In this document: positions 25,427-37,620 of the stretch, one piece after another
How positions within the stretch are numbered: the stretch's first letter is position 1
Layout of the letters: every line of letters starts with the position of its first letter
Assembly (NCBI GenBank): GCA_035041965.1
Contig: JAPYMA010000373.1
Coordinates: forward strand, 110,363-174,362
Direction of reading: 5' to 3'
DNA from: Anisakis pegreffii
Taxonomy: Eukaryota; Nematoda; Chromadorea; Rhabditida; Anisakidae
Length of the DNA: 64,000 bases
The notes under the pieces: generated by a model
What the model was told of the DNA's origin: nothing
What the model saw: only the letters and a program-made list of their open reading frames with translations
Databases searched by the model: none
Made by a program: the position numbers and the translations under genes

Positions 25427-27052
25427 TTTTGCTGATGTTTGAATCTTCGGGAATTGATAAATTGAACAGATCAAAAAAAGTAAACTTTTGAAGGTTTGGA
25501 TTAATGCATGAATAAGTCGAAGTTTGTCGTGATGAAATCGCATTAATTCATTATTCACATGAATGACGTACACTGAGCTCATCAGCGATATGCTTCCTCA
25601 TTCTGAGATGTTTCAATGATTTTCAGTTGACGATTATTTGATTAACGTAACTTCACTGAAAAATAACTTAGCCTCATTACATTAACACACTAATCTCATT
25701 CAACAACATATTCCTGACATCCCTTATTTGCATGAATTGGATGTAAAAATGTTTCATTCAGAAAATTGAATTTGTATCCAACCGTCGTTCACTTGTGCAT
25801 CACGCAACGGCTGACTGGAACCTAGACTTTATCAAAAAAAAAGTAATTTCACAGCTTCGTGAAGCGGATTATTTGCTTCGAAATGCTCTGGTTCAAATAG
25901 CCAAAGTTTCTTTTCTCCTGCACCAGTAAATGACATTGCGCAATGCTTTCAATTAGGAATACATACATCTAAATATCCAGAAATCTTTTTTCGACGGATG
26001 TTTTTGAGCGATTGAAATGCCCCAGCAACTGACTGTATATAAGCAGCAGCCATTAATTTGTGTCTCCAATCCTGATTCTTCGAACACTCTAAAACTGCCA
26101 GTTTTTTGTCCTTCTCATGATTTTATTAGCTACCTACAAAACTACTGATTGAGAATGCAGAGTCTTTGGTCACGCATTCACATTTACAAAAACCTGAAAT
26201 GTGTTGCGACTTGTCTTCAATTTTCCTCTCCAAAATAGCTTACAAAAAAATTCATGATTAGAGCGATACTTTTCATTGTTACTTTTCATTGGTTCATTGT
26301 TACTCTGAGAGATTAACAACTTAATAACATTTGGTTCCGTGTTATTAATGTAAATAAGTTGACTGCATAATGATTCAATCGGAAAATGCTCGTAATGGAA
26401 GTACGAATGACGACTCACGTCAGCAACAAAGATTATTGTGCGAATTCGGAAACGAATCATCGTTCCTCAGCAATGGAATTCAAAAGATTTGTACTGGACT
26501 AGATGAAGTCATATCGCAAATCATTTTGGCGATCAGTTAAGCAATATCCTCATTAACACTATTGCAATGAATGAATGTTATTACAGAATCACATTCATGC
26601 TCGAACCAAATGTGATGACCAGTTACAGTACAAGTTTTTCGTTCGTGCACTCGAATGTCCGTTGCGAGTGAATATTTTCCTGAAATCATACTGAGCGTTC
26701 ACTGAGTAAACTTTCACTGAATGGGGGAAAATGAATGGGATCAGCAGATCAAAAGAGACAAAATAATAGCGGTCGGTTCACTAAATTTGATAATATTTGA
26801 AAAATTGCTTCAACAAATGTAGAGAACGGTAAAATTAATTGGGTTGTTAAGTAAATCTGATTTCTGAAATAAAATGTAACATTGACGATGTCCTAAATGT
26901 CAATTTTCAATAGCTTTCGTATTGACATACACTCCAGTTATTGGTATTTGTAATTAACTGTCATGAGAAATTATTGTTCCGGATTCAAGAAATATTACTT
27001 GTATGTGTCATCCGATCACATAATACTATTGAAATATAACACAATCCAAAGA
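25427..27052. other. no supported gene
   Basis: A minus-strand frame at 26170-26460 begins with ATG and has an internal GTGAGT donor, but no consistent downstream exon was found. The rest is AT-rich. Confidence 0.35.
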
Positions 27053-28462
27053 CTACAACGTTGCGTTTAATGCGAACATGTCAACATTAGTGAACCGATA
27101 ACATGAATTCAGATCATTCATATAGGTTGAATGTTCTACATTTCCTTTATATATCAAATGAGGTTTATATTGTGACCATCTCAACTTTTTCCGACAATTC
27201 AAAAGCAAAGTTCTGATTTTTTCTCTCGTATCAACGGCGTAAAACATGGCTATCGCCATATCTGTCCACAGTCGGTTTTGTTAATTTGTTAGCGATCAAA
27301 AATGCAATTACATCTAGTAATTATGGTTGTTTTGTTTGCTTTGTGTTGTGAGCGAGGATGTGACGTTAAATTGATTATTATTAAGCGGATTAAATATATG
27401 AGCGTAATGTGTTGCTAATAGAATGCTGTGAGACGAACGGATATCGTTGGATAAAAGCAAGTGCGAACAGAGCGACACAAATGGATATTACACGATGTGC
27501 AAATGAATTCGGTAACGAATGCAACGGTAATATGAAAGAAACAAGATATGAATCGATAATAAATTGAAATTAACAAATGTAACCCAAATCAACTGCTACA
27601 CGTAAAGCTCGAAATAAACTGAAATTTGGATCTTTGATTTAATCGAGAAATATGTTCTAAAAACAAATGACAGTAATATTAACTTTGACAATCCAACTTG
27701 GAATGTTGACTTGCAGCTTACTTGTTAGTAAGTAACGAGAAGTTAACCAACAGAGTGATATGACAACAGAGGGGATAATCAGAATAATGGTTGTTCGATG
27801 GGTCAACTGAAGTGGAGAATTGTAGCGACGTTGTGATCGAAATTGATTTGACAATTGAACTGATCGTTATTGGAGAGCATTATCAATTCATAGTGCTCTC
27901 GGTATCAGGTGATGAAGGGACCTATGTGATAGGCGGGGTTCGGTGTGAGGAAGGAGTCAGACTGCGGTGATTTGAGGAGTTAGACTTGAAGACCACTTTA
28001 TTGGGGTTGTTTTATGATTGTACGGAATTGATTTTAATGAGAAATGTTCAGTATATGACATTGATATTAACACACGTCACCTGTCGCATGATGACCTTGT
28101 AGCAAACGAATTGCTTACTATGTTTAAGGGAGGTGCTGAGAATAACTCCAGCTTATAGAAGTTTCGCTTATGGGCTGCAAATACCACCAAAACAATTGCT
28201 TAATTGAAACTGAATATTACTTGTTCGGATACTCTTCCGATTGGAATGTGGTCCAATACCAATGTTTTGCGCACCCGTTCAAGTTTATTCCACTATCTCA
28301 AACTTGGATAATTAAACCAAGTAATTCTACGTAACATAATAAGCACGAATCGCAAGGCATTTACACATAGCATAAGTAAACTGTTAAGCAGTTCTACAAG
28401 ATACAAACAAACGACGACTGGAATTGCTACAACGATGCATAAGTAAGGTATCAAGTATAAGG
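27053..28462 (-). CDS. 7TM receptor, C-terminal exons (TM5-TM7)
   Basis: Three exons join in phase on the minus strand: 28382-28462, 27722-27859 and about 27053-27261. The first encodes a membrane helix (LIPYLCIVVAIPVVVCLYLV), read as TM5. The second has a basic loop and a TM6-like helix with the CWL pattern of GPCRs (VVISLCWLTSRYLL). The third gives a short TM7 end followed by a helix-8-like basic tail (YAVDTREKIRTLLLN). Splice signals include a CAA|GTAAGC donor and ATAACGATCAG acceptor. Upstream exons for TM1-TM4 should lie at 28.5-29.1 kb but were not resolved, so this is a partial model. It is not clearly related to the receptor pair at 55-63 kb. Confidence 0.45.
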
Positions 28463-29742
28463 CTTAGGCGAGAAGACGTGGTGGTGATCGCTCGGAATGA
28501 GCGAAACGATTGATTTGAAGTAACTGATATGAATGAAATAAGATATGAATTGATAATGAATTGGAAGTCGGATGAACATAATGTTATCTCGTGAATTTGT
28601 ATGAGTTTCTGTTCCATTTTGCTAGCTGCGTGCTTATTTCGAGATTTATTGAATGATACACGTCAGTATTTAGATTCGTTGGTATGAGGATTACTGTAAC
28701 TGTTTGAGTGATTTGTTAGTTGTCTATTCCATTTCCTCTGCTTGTTCGCGATTAATCGATAATCGCGATAAACAAAATTGTAATCATGTGGTGTTGGGTT
28801 TAGTGGACGTTGGCATAACTTATTATCATTTCGCAATAATCTTTAATCCTGCCTCAATGACCCGAAATTTGGGATTACAAAATAACGCATGCAGATGACC
28901 ACACGGCTTAGTGGGATCAGTACGTACAAGTTCGAAAATTACATAGACCATGAGATGTGTTACAGATATTTTTGATCGATCGCATCTATGCATTGAATCA
29001 TACGTTGTCAGTAACAAATCAACTTGCTTGATGAGCATAGTAACGTGAAGAGTTGCTGTTAAAACGGCAATGAACCCCTTCGTGAAACTGCATATGTAAC
29101 GAGTGCAATGCAGCGATCACAGATTGAGGTCAGTTGTTCAATCGGAAGCAAAAAAACTACAAAATAATGATGTGGATTGGTGTGGATTTAACGATACAAT
29201 TTCAACGCACGTAACGGCAACGAATCTGCTGCTTACGACTGACCTCTCTAACGCTTTATTTAGCCCGAATATTTAAACTCACGCATAACATCGCACCCTA
29301 CAAATTACCCTCAGGAATACCTTCACGTTACCTCGCCATAATGCATTCGCCGTTAACCATGAGCCGGTCACAGTTCGCACTTACTGACCATAAGTATTAT
29401 TTTCTCAACATCTGAAGACCTTCTAAACATTTGTCAGCAAATTCATATATGATTTCCGTTGCTTTCCTTCATATTTTGATAATTCTTAAGAAGAATTTCC
29501 ATGATCGAAGCAAACACTCGTCAACCTAGCACCATCTGCCATCACATTTTCTTCCCTTTTAAGCTTTTCTTTCCGATTTCTTTTATTCTATTGATATCAA
29601 TAACCCTTCTTGAATTGCCAGATGCAAATCAAATGATTGGAATTATTTAGTTTCGTTGAAAATAAGTGTTTCGAATTCCGATTTATTCTTTCCGAAGCAT
29701 ACTCATCATCACTTTCAGTACAGTCAACCGGCTTCCTCATAG
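28463..29742. other. unresolved upstream region of receptor
   Basis: The region may hold the 5' exons of the minus-strand receptor. Open stretches at 28384-28617 and 28826-29038 (-) were seen but not joined. Confidence 0.3.
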
Positions 29743-30102
29743 ATGAATGCTGTAAACATCATCTGTCAACAACCGTCCATTATTCTGTCCTGTGTGTTCT
29801 TTCTGTGTATCCCAAACGCAGTCTCTGTAAGTTGCTCGTTTGCATATTGGCTTTTAAAAAAGTTGATTTTCAATGCTTTAAACACTTACAATTAGAACGC
29901 TTGCGTCAATTGCCGGAAATCGTTAGAATTATTCATCAGATCAACATGAAAAATTTACAGACGTTTATCAATCGATATAATACATTTCAGCCATCAAAAC
30001 TTCAAGTTTTCTGTTTCCCTTCAGTATTACGCAACTAACCTCCAGATCACTAAAATTGCAACCAAACCATTGTTTTATTTCTGGCGTTACTATCAGTCAT
30101 AA
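29743..30102 (+). CDS. possible small secreted protein, 73 aa
   Basis: ATG at 29743 immediately follows an acceptor (CTTCCTCATAG) and opens a signal-peptide-like exon (PSIILSCVFFLCIPNAVS) ending at a strong GTAAGT donor (29826). Exons 29896-29921 and 29991-30102 continue in phase to TAA. They give a short cysteine-bearing segment (NACVNCRKS) and a beta-like, aromatic C-terminus (FSVSLQYYATNLQ, FYFWRYY). The next gene starts 400 bp downstream on the same strand. The first exon is the best supported part, and no family is recognised. Confidence 0.35.
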
Positions 30103-30500
30103 AATCGTTGTATCGTTCAAGTATCAGTCCATTAAATGGTCATAAGTTGTTCAACAAAAAATCTTCAATACGTTTGAATGGAAACTTTTAATTTGAATTG
30201 TTTGCAACATAAAAATGAAATGGCAGCGCAATTTTATGGCTTGAAGAAGCGACATGCTTCAGTAATGGGTTTCCTAGCGTCAAAATCCAATCGATAAGAC
30301 AGTGCTCCCAGGATGGTTAAGATTTTTTTTTCGTTGATCATCTCATTGTGCTGGGTGGAACCAACTTCGAAGACATTGCGCTGAGATTACCGAATATCAT
30401 TTCAATATCAATATTTCCCGCATATAACTAAAACTGTAACAATTGATGTTCACAAAGCAATCACCTACGCATTTAGAGAGCCATTGAAAACTCATCAGAA

Positions 30501-33500
30501 ATGGAAACAAGTGAACAAATCGATGGAGCCATTTATACTAGTCAAGCGCTCTATTCGAATGGATTATACGGTCGTCCATTTGAATATGTAGGTTCATTCT
30601 ATGAACATTCGAACATGTTTGAGGATTGATTATTAATGATGAATGTGATTTGAGTGGCTTTCCATCGATCATCTTATGCAGTGATCGTGGGTGCGCTCAT
30701 AGTGTCAGCTTTATGAAATATTTTGAACCGCAACAGCATCCAAAAATATAAAACTGAGGCGTCCGCTACCAAATCCTTGATTTTTACGGAGTCCCACCGC
30801 TTCATTGAAAAATGATTTCGGAATTGCTCTGATAACAGTGCTGAAGCTCTGCTTTACCGTTGCTAAAAACAAAGAAAACTAAATTTAACATGAGTTACTC
30901 GTTCTGCACAACTACGCAAGGTAGTAAATTCCATTATGAATCAAGAATTAATTTATTGACCCGTTAACTGTGTGCAACTATGGGATCTTTTTCAGGTGCC
31001 CACAATTCCGGTGAATACCATAGATCCGAAATTACAGCAAGGTATGTTCCACTATTGGATGACTGACTTTCTGGAACGCTCAAAAAATATATTAATCAAC
31101 CCGCCTAAATTGGCGTGTGATGAGAAAAGTTTCAGAAGTGAGCGTCTGCATCTCGGGAACTGATTGTCTTACCATTGTTGCCATCTGGAAAATTTTGCAA
31201 TCGAAAAAATTCAATTTTGCTTTCTGCGGCAAAAAACGATGCGATACTAGATGTTTTCACTTGAAAGAAGCGGTTGCAATTTCGCAAAAACAGCACATGA
31301 CGTAAATGAATTGATCGCCGTAACACCTTCTTTGTTCGTGCACCCTCTCACGAGATGCCTCCTGAGAGCATATGCAAACAAAATTGCGCCTATTCAATAT
31401 TCATTAATCATTCCACCACCGTTTTTACTACAACAAAAAATGATCGATCGTAATGGCGACTGAAACTGTTCTAACAGTAAAATTACCAAGTTTTGTGTTC
31501 CAGTCGAACGTCGAATTTCCACTGCTGAATTTAATTTTAAATACGTTCAATAAAGGAACCATGATTGCCAGTTAGAAGTTTATGAGAGCAGCGAACTCAA
31601 TCACATCATTTCAATTCCAACGAGCTTTCCGCCCTTTAGTGAAGTGCTTAATTTCAACCAAAATGCATCTTGAATATTCATTTTCACTGCATTCGAGCAT
31701 CTTGAAAAGCGTGATTTTATTGCATCGATTCATCATTCGAAAGAAAGCATTGAAAATTTTTTGCATTCAACGCGATGGTCGACAATTGAAGAGTGTATGT
31801 TGTTGTGAATTCCGAATACTATTCAGCAAAATCTACTTGCATTTATGCCCTAAAAGTTTTCATGATGATGAACAATTCTGCAGTGCTTGAAAACATAAAT
31901 ATTACTTATTTTCGATGAGCATGAATAAGCTAACAATAAGGGATCGCCGAATGCCGCTATAGTAATAGGAATATTATTAGTGCCTAGTTGCCAGCATGAT
32001 GGACCTCCCAAAAGCATACCATAATCCAAATATATAACATCGATTTTACAGTTAGTTTTGAATTTCGATGTAAATGTGGTGCAAAGGTCGATCAAACTAA
32101 GAACAACGAACGTCATAATATCCGCATTCCTGAAGATACCAGCTCACAAGCCAAACAAATAATTCAGCAACTTCAGGTTAGGCGATTCTGACCCCTGCCA
32201 TTCGGCATGTCATTTCATGTCACAAAATCTACACTTTAACAGTCGCTGAAAATTTTGTCACTAAATTTAGTTCACCTCATCATCATGAAATTTGCCATCA
32301 TTACACTGCATTGTTTTATTTCGCTTTGATGGCACACTATGCAACGGTCATAAATGCTCGTTCATACAAAGAAATAGTTGATTTAGGAGCAACTTCATCA
32401 GCAGAGTGAAGAAATTCATCGTCAACAAAAAATGTTGGGTATACAATCAGACTTCGAGCAATTTGGTGAGCAAATTTTATGTTGTAATGTATTTCATCCA
32501 TTGAAACTTGTGCATCGTATGCGAATTTCGACACATGGCCTCTACAATGCGCATTTGTTATCCATCATTCTACCAAATCAGTCCTCTAAACGTTAGGCAT
32601 GAATAAAAAAGCATCCGTATAGTCAAATCTGAGCATCTCAACAAGAAATTATTTAAATCAGGTCGATAACAAATCGAAGATTTTTGCATTCTCATCTTGG
32701 TTATCCTATATGCGATGCATTGGATGTTTGAATATAACTGCATGCATATCGATGTTCTCCTCGTTCCGAACTTTGAACGAAGATGTTGATATCTGAGATG
32801 TTGTTATCATTTGTATTTTAGCAAGCCTGTTATCGGTAGCTGAAGGAATCGACTGCGCTTGTGCAGGAGCATCACCGAACATGAATATCAATCAACACAT
32901 GACACCTATAACATCTAATCCTTATCTCGGTATAGTGCTCAAATCCTTTCATTCATATCATCCGAACTTAAAGCCAGATGATCCCTGTGACGCTAGTCGC
33001 TATTCATTCATATCATCCTAGACGCTAGATGTTCTAATTCCCTCAACCCGTTGCAGTGCTTTTTGTAATTAAACCCTGACAGCTGATGCAAAGCGAATAA
33101 GATTTTCCTCATCTCTTTGCCGCATTTAATGAAGTATCACATACCGTTATGCATGTAAGAGATATCATGATCCATAGACGGATAACACCACAGCATATTG
33201 TTCAGTTGAAGTAACTCAATTATATCATTTCATAGTTCTGATCACAGACTGAAGAAGTGAGACTTCTGCACAAACGGAACTATTGGTAGTAATATTATCA
33301 GTGATAAACGGATGTGACACTTACTACATTGTGCCATCAATACAACATTCTGATGTTATCATAAACCGCAGTTTTGTTTTCAATTGGCAAACCATTATCC
33401 AAATTTTCGGATTGCTTCTAAACATCACTCAGCTGGTGTCATCAGAACATCTGATTTCAGATCCATAATTCCGTTGTTTTTTTCAGGTAATTCAGGTTTC

Positions 33501-33611
33501 TTGCCTTCCCTAACGAGCAATTCACTTATCGGTGGTGTTCCATTAACAGCGCCGTTCAGTACACGATTGCTCCCAATCGATCGTATGCCTTCAGGCCCTT
33601 TACTTCCATAG
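30501..33611 (+). CDS. unidentified protein, 175 aa, six exons
   Basis: Exons 30501-30587, 30996-31041, 32052-32176, 32402-32438, 32822-32929 and 33487-33611 all join in phase with consensus splice sites. The ATG lies two bases after an acceptor (CTCATCAG), so trans-splicing is likely. The protein has a Tyr-rich N-terminus (SNGLYGRPFEYVPTIP), a basic segment with a CKC motif (FRCKCGAKVDQTKNNERHN), and a predicted helix (SQAKQIIQQLQQSEEIHRQQ) continuing to LSVAEGIDCACAG. A Pro/Leu/Ser-rich low-complexity tail ends in MPSGPLLP. There is no signal peptide or membrane helix. It could be a nuclear or scaffold factor, but no named domain is visible. Confidence 0.65.
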
Positions 33612-34980
33612 TTACGCATATGTAAAGGCAATGTATTCATCAAACTGATTGAACTGATCGTGTCATTGTGATGAAAAATTAACGGCAAATGCTTTTGAGA
33701 ATTTATGCAATTTTGTGGAAAGGATTTAGTTGTGCAGAGTTTGTACTAAACAAAAAACTCATTATGATCGATGGTCGAGTATGAAACCTCTTGAAAAATT
33801 GTGCTCAGTGGAAGGAATTCCCTGTGACACTAGTCGCTATAATGCGTTCAACAGCATGTCGGGTTCATTGATTGTAATTATAAAATCGTTCTGCTCAGTC
33901 TCAATGTACACTATGAGAAGAAATTGGTTAAATGTATTCTGGGAATGATTCTCACAGGTTTGTAGCTGCTCATTGAAATTTACCTGTTTGCTACTATTCT
34001 ATTGATGATATCCTTACATCACTTGCCAATATGTTTCTATAAAGTTTGATGGCTTTAGAAGATCCATTTAATTAAACGACAGAATAGCATGAATTGTTCA
34101 ATCGGGATTTAGAGTTCGGTGGGGAAAAGTTTAAGTTCTATCAGAACTGTGAAGCCCTACCTTTGCCTTAGAGATGTGACTGACTACCTTTGCCAGATCA
34201 CAATCCACGTTTAGGCTGAGCTACAGAGTTATAGTTAAACTTATCTCAGTTTGCTCCTAGATAAATTCTAGTCCCTAGAACTTTCATTTAACCTGTACTA
34301 TTTTATTTCCATCAAAAAACTTTTTGTTTCAAATGATTTCCACATGATTTGACTGTTGAACGAATTCGATTATCTTCTTCTGATATCATTTAACCTCAGC
34401 TCGATTTGACTTTAAGTTATTTTTGAGTTGACTTGACTCTGCTTCGGATGGCTTGATCGTGAATCAAATTACTCTCCACGGAGAATGACCTAACGAGGAC
34501 TTGGCCTGGTACTGAGACACTTATGAAAGTGGAAATATGTGATCATATGGTTGAAATTTTCGAAGAACTATGTTTCAAGAATTCCATATCCGACTAGTCT
34601 TTCGATATGACATGCATTAGAGATGAGGAGCCAACTGGAGTGTACTCTTTGTCGAACAATACTTCAAGATAGACCTTATACATCATCGATGCCGATCGTC
34701 ATCGTATCATGAAGCGACGAATTGCATTGATTAATGACTTGCATTAAATATTAATGACTAACACGCACAAGGAGAGAAGTTGTTTCAATCTCTTTTGAGG
34801 ACATTACTTGTGACGCCTTGAAGAATCAGAAATTGCTTTCATGAACTGCAGCCCTATTTCCATGTCCTTTCAGGTTATATTTTGTGGTTGTGAATATGAA
34901 TTAAAGTTCAATGTCAATAATAACAATGTTCAGTGTCAATAAAAAATTAAAGTTCAATGTCAGTGTTCATCAGAAACAGA
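33612..34980. other. intergenic, nothing recognised
   Basis: No splice-bounded coding stretch was found. The string CCCTGTGAC-CTAGTCGCTAT occurs at about 32984 and again at about 33819, a minor shared block. Confidence 0.4.
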
Positions 34981-35587
34981 TCATAACATGTTTCGTTGAG
35001 AGTCTCTGTCGTCATCCTCTTCCATCGTTTCCAACATCATAAGTTTGTGTTTGTTGAATTCACAACAGATTGAACGAATCTGCCTGAAGCTGCATCCAAA
35101 CCCACAGCACTGCTTTGCTATGCCTGAAAATATTTCACATCCATGTCTCATGCTGCTGCAATCATTGCATTTCACATCTTACTGCAGGTAAATGTGGCAA
35201 TTCGAAGGATTATTTGAACAAATCAGTTATTCACATGTGAAGCTTTCAGTGGGTACTGTTATGTCGTTCGTGCCAGCATTTGATTTCGTATGTTTACATA
35301 AACACAATTCGTTACATGCTTGAAATTTGTTCAGTTGAATGACACTGGCGTGCAGCTGTGCGAATTTAACGAGCAAATAAAAGTGTGAGTAAGCGCGAAA
35401 CGAACGAACTCTGTCGCTCATATTCCCATGGTTGTTTAGCAACCAGCGAACAGCCAGACATATCGCACACTTGACTGATTGTATCCACTAGACGACGTCC
35501 ACAAATTCGCCTAAGCTCATCCTCTTCCCACGACTGACAATTAACACCACAGAATAGTGCAGCAGAAATAGCGAATACCAAAAGCAT
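34981..35587 (-). CDS. insulin-like peptide precursor
   Basis: Two exons on the minus strand, 35410-35587 and 34981-35123, encode about 106 aa. The ATG at 35587 follows an acceptor (CTTCTTCAG at 35600) by 12 bases. Residues 1-17 are a signal peptide (MLLVFAISAALFCGVNC). The B-chain motif is RRICGRRLVDTISQVC, with the C-x11-C spacing of insulin, followed by an extra cysteine (CDMSGC). The A-chain motif is KQCCGFGCSFRQIRSICC, with CC-x3-C-x8-C plus a second terminal Cys. This gives four potential disulfides, the arrangement of the beta-type C. elegans insulins such as DAF-28. The linker between chains is short with no dibasic C-peptide. A long acidic tail (EEDDDRD) follows the A chain. It would be a secreted ligand for a DAF-2-type receptor. 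Confidence 0.88.
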
Positions 35588-36719
35588 TGCTGAAGGATCC
35601 TGAAGAAGCAACTTCCAATATTGCGCAGTTTCAAATTCACTTGACTACCTCATATTCATTGTGATGAAGACGACAGCGGTAAGAATTTAATGAAATACGG
35701 TAGAATCTTGGTTGACGCAAGTCTCACTTCATGACCAAATTGGATCACGATTGAAATTTCCGCAAAAACCTTGCTTCGGCTCGCAAAAGTATTTGCTCAA
35801 ACTTACGGAATTTTTCATCGCGATGTTAAATAAAATCAGACATACGAGAAATTTCTGAACCGAATTTTGATCATTTTTCAAATCTCATCGGCTCAGTGAG
35901 GAGTACTCATTTATCAGTTCACTCATTGGATAGGTATAAGCCATTTTTTGTTGTATTCGGCTCAGTGAACAGCACTCATATAGTAATCAGTCGCAATGCT
36001 ATTTCTGAGATTCCTTCCGTGAAGTGGTGATGTTTTCATCTATGAAGAGAACGTATGAAAGGATATCTAGGGCCTCCGCAACATCAGTGAAGAAATCGTT
36101 TCAGCTGCAATAAATGTGCAATTGCAATTGTTCAACGAGAAGATTCCATCAGAAGGGTTCTCCGTCAAAGAGAAAACTGATAAATCATAGTGAGCTTTTT
36201 CTGAATTGTTCGAGGGTATCTATGGGGCAGCATCCTAAAACACGGCTGCAGAAATTACCAAGCAGAACCAACCAGCTTTGATTCTGCTTAATCATCATAC
36301 GACGCTCGCTTTTCTATCGCTTCGTGAACTCCATGAACACTATTTCATGGGGTTTTTAAATGCAATGTTAACATAACTGTGAATTTTTACCGATGTCGCA
36401 GAATGAAACTTGACACTAAGAAAATCCGAGTTGGCTGATACGAATATAATCGTGTTGCATCGATTAGGATGGAAAAACGTGCATCGGGTTGCGACCCTTC
36501 AAGACTCATCCGAATTGTTTGAAAGAACTGCGGTCGTGATTCGAGGTTCTACGTTATTGCAATATGAATATCGTAGGAGGTTCACATAAACGTCGAAAAA
36601 ACGGATATTGCACCATACAATCACAACTGAATAAAAATCGATCAACCTAAATTAGATCATTCTCTGAGATTTTCGATGGAAAGAGGCAAATAAGATGAGG
36701 TGTTAAAACCAATGAATAC
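35588..36719. other. intergenic, nothing recognised
   Basis: No gene supported. The 5' flank of the insulin gene with its acceptor-like site near 35600 lies at the left edge. Confidence 0.4.
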
Positions 36720-37620
36720 TTATGATTCGTTGAAGGAGTGAGTGAGGAGCGTCCGATATGGCTCAATCAACATCGCAAATTGAAACGATAGAATGACGCA
36801 ATGGTGGATTAACGCGAAAGTCATGTAATAGTGACGCAAAAATTCGTTATTGCGATCATATTCGCAGTTGGGGCGGAATTTATTTAAAAATTCTTGTCTT
36901 TTATTCATTGAAGTGGCCGTACAGGTGTGGACCACTTCTCTACGAATATAAAGCCTCATTCCACTGATTGTAGCTGTGAACAGAATAAATGACTGAGGGC
37001 TCACCCCAATAACTACAAAATAATTCCCGAAGGATTTTTTGTTGCTGGTCGAATGGATAGGAGACGATATTCAATTGCATGTCGGGACGTTCGTACTTCA
37101 AAATCATGATGCTATCATGGAGTTTGTTCATGGAAAGGCGCTGTAATAAATACGGTTTGGTGCTGCCAATCAAAGCAGAGTGGGCACAGGAGTCACTTAT
37201 GACACAATTCAATGTTTCTGTTAGCTTCTTGTGCACATGTTTAAAGTAGAAACATGGCTTTGAGGACAGAAAAAATTCCTGTTTTTACAGCCTTTCACTC
37301 TGGTGAATCTGATCAGTAAATTGGAAGAACAGATCAATCGATTTTGAGCATGCGATTCAAACAGTCACACTGTGTAGTTTTCCGTTTCCTTGTAGATTTG
37401 TTAATTCAGTTGAAAACGAAAGGTTTCAGTTCAATAAGGATTCGATTCCATAGAGACACTGAGACTTCAAAGATTGCGCGATTGTGAACTCTGCTAAAGT
37501 CAAAAGTGGATAGAGTAACTTTTTCGGGTCCAATGAGTGCTATCTGTTCGAATGGCATTCGTTATTTTTGCACTCACTCTATGTCAATGTCGGAGTGCAA
37601 ATGTACAATTTTGTAAGTGT
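36720..37620 (-). CDS. unidentified protein, 3' exons
   Basis: Two well-supported exons join in phase: 37005-37217 (donor TGGG|GTGAGC) and 36720-36973 (acceptor CTGTTCACAG, stop TAA). Together they give about 155 residues. Segments include IGSTKPYLLQRLSMNKLHDS, ILKYERPDMQLNIVSYPFD, RPNCEYDRNNEFLRHYYM and IEPYRTLLTHSF. Upstream exons are likely near 37600 (LHSDIDI before a GTGAGT donor) and 37420-37510 (FEVSVSLWNRILIELKPF), but the phase linking them to 37217 is not solved. Aromatic and helical, with one hydrophobic stretch (MTFALIHHCVILSFQFAML). No family is recognised. Confidence 0.5.

Noticed and set aside
29637..30038. 133-codon plus-strand frame
   Set aside because: A different frame here starts at a spliced-leader-like site with a signal peptide and uses three exons; the long frame appears to be overlap.
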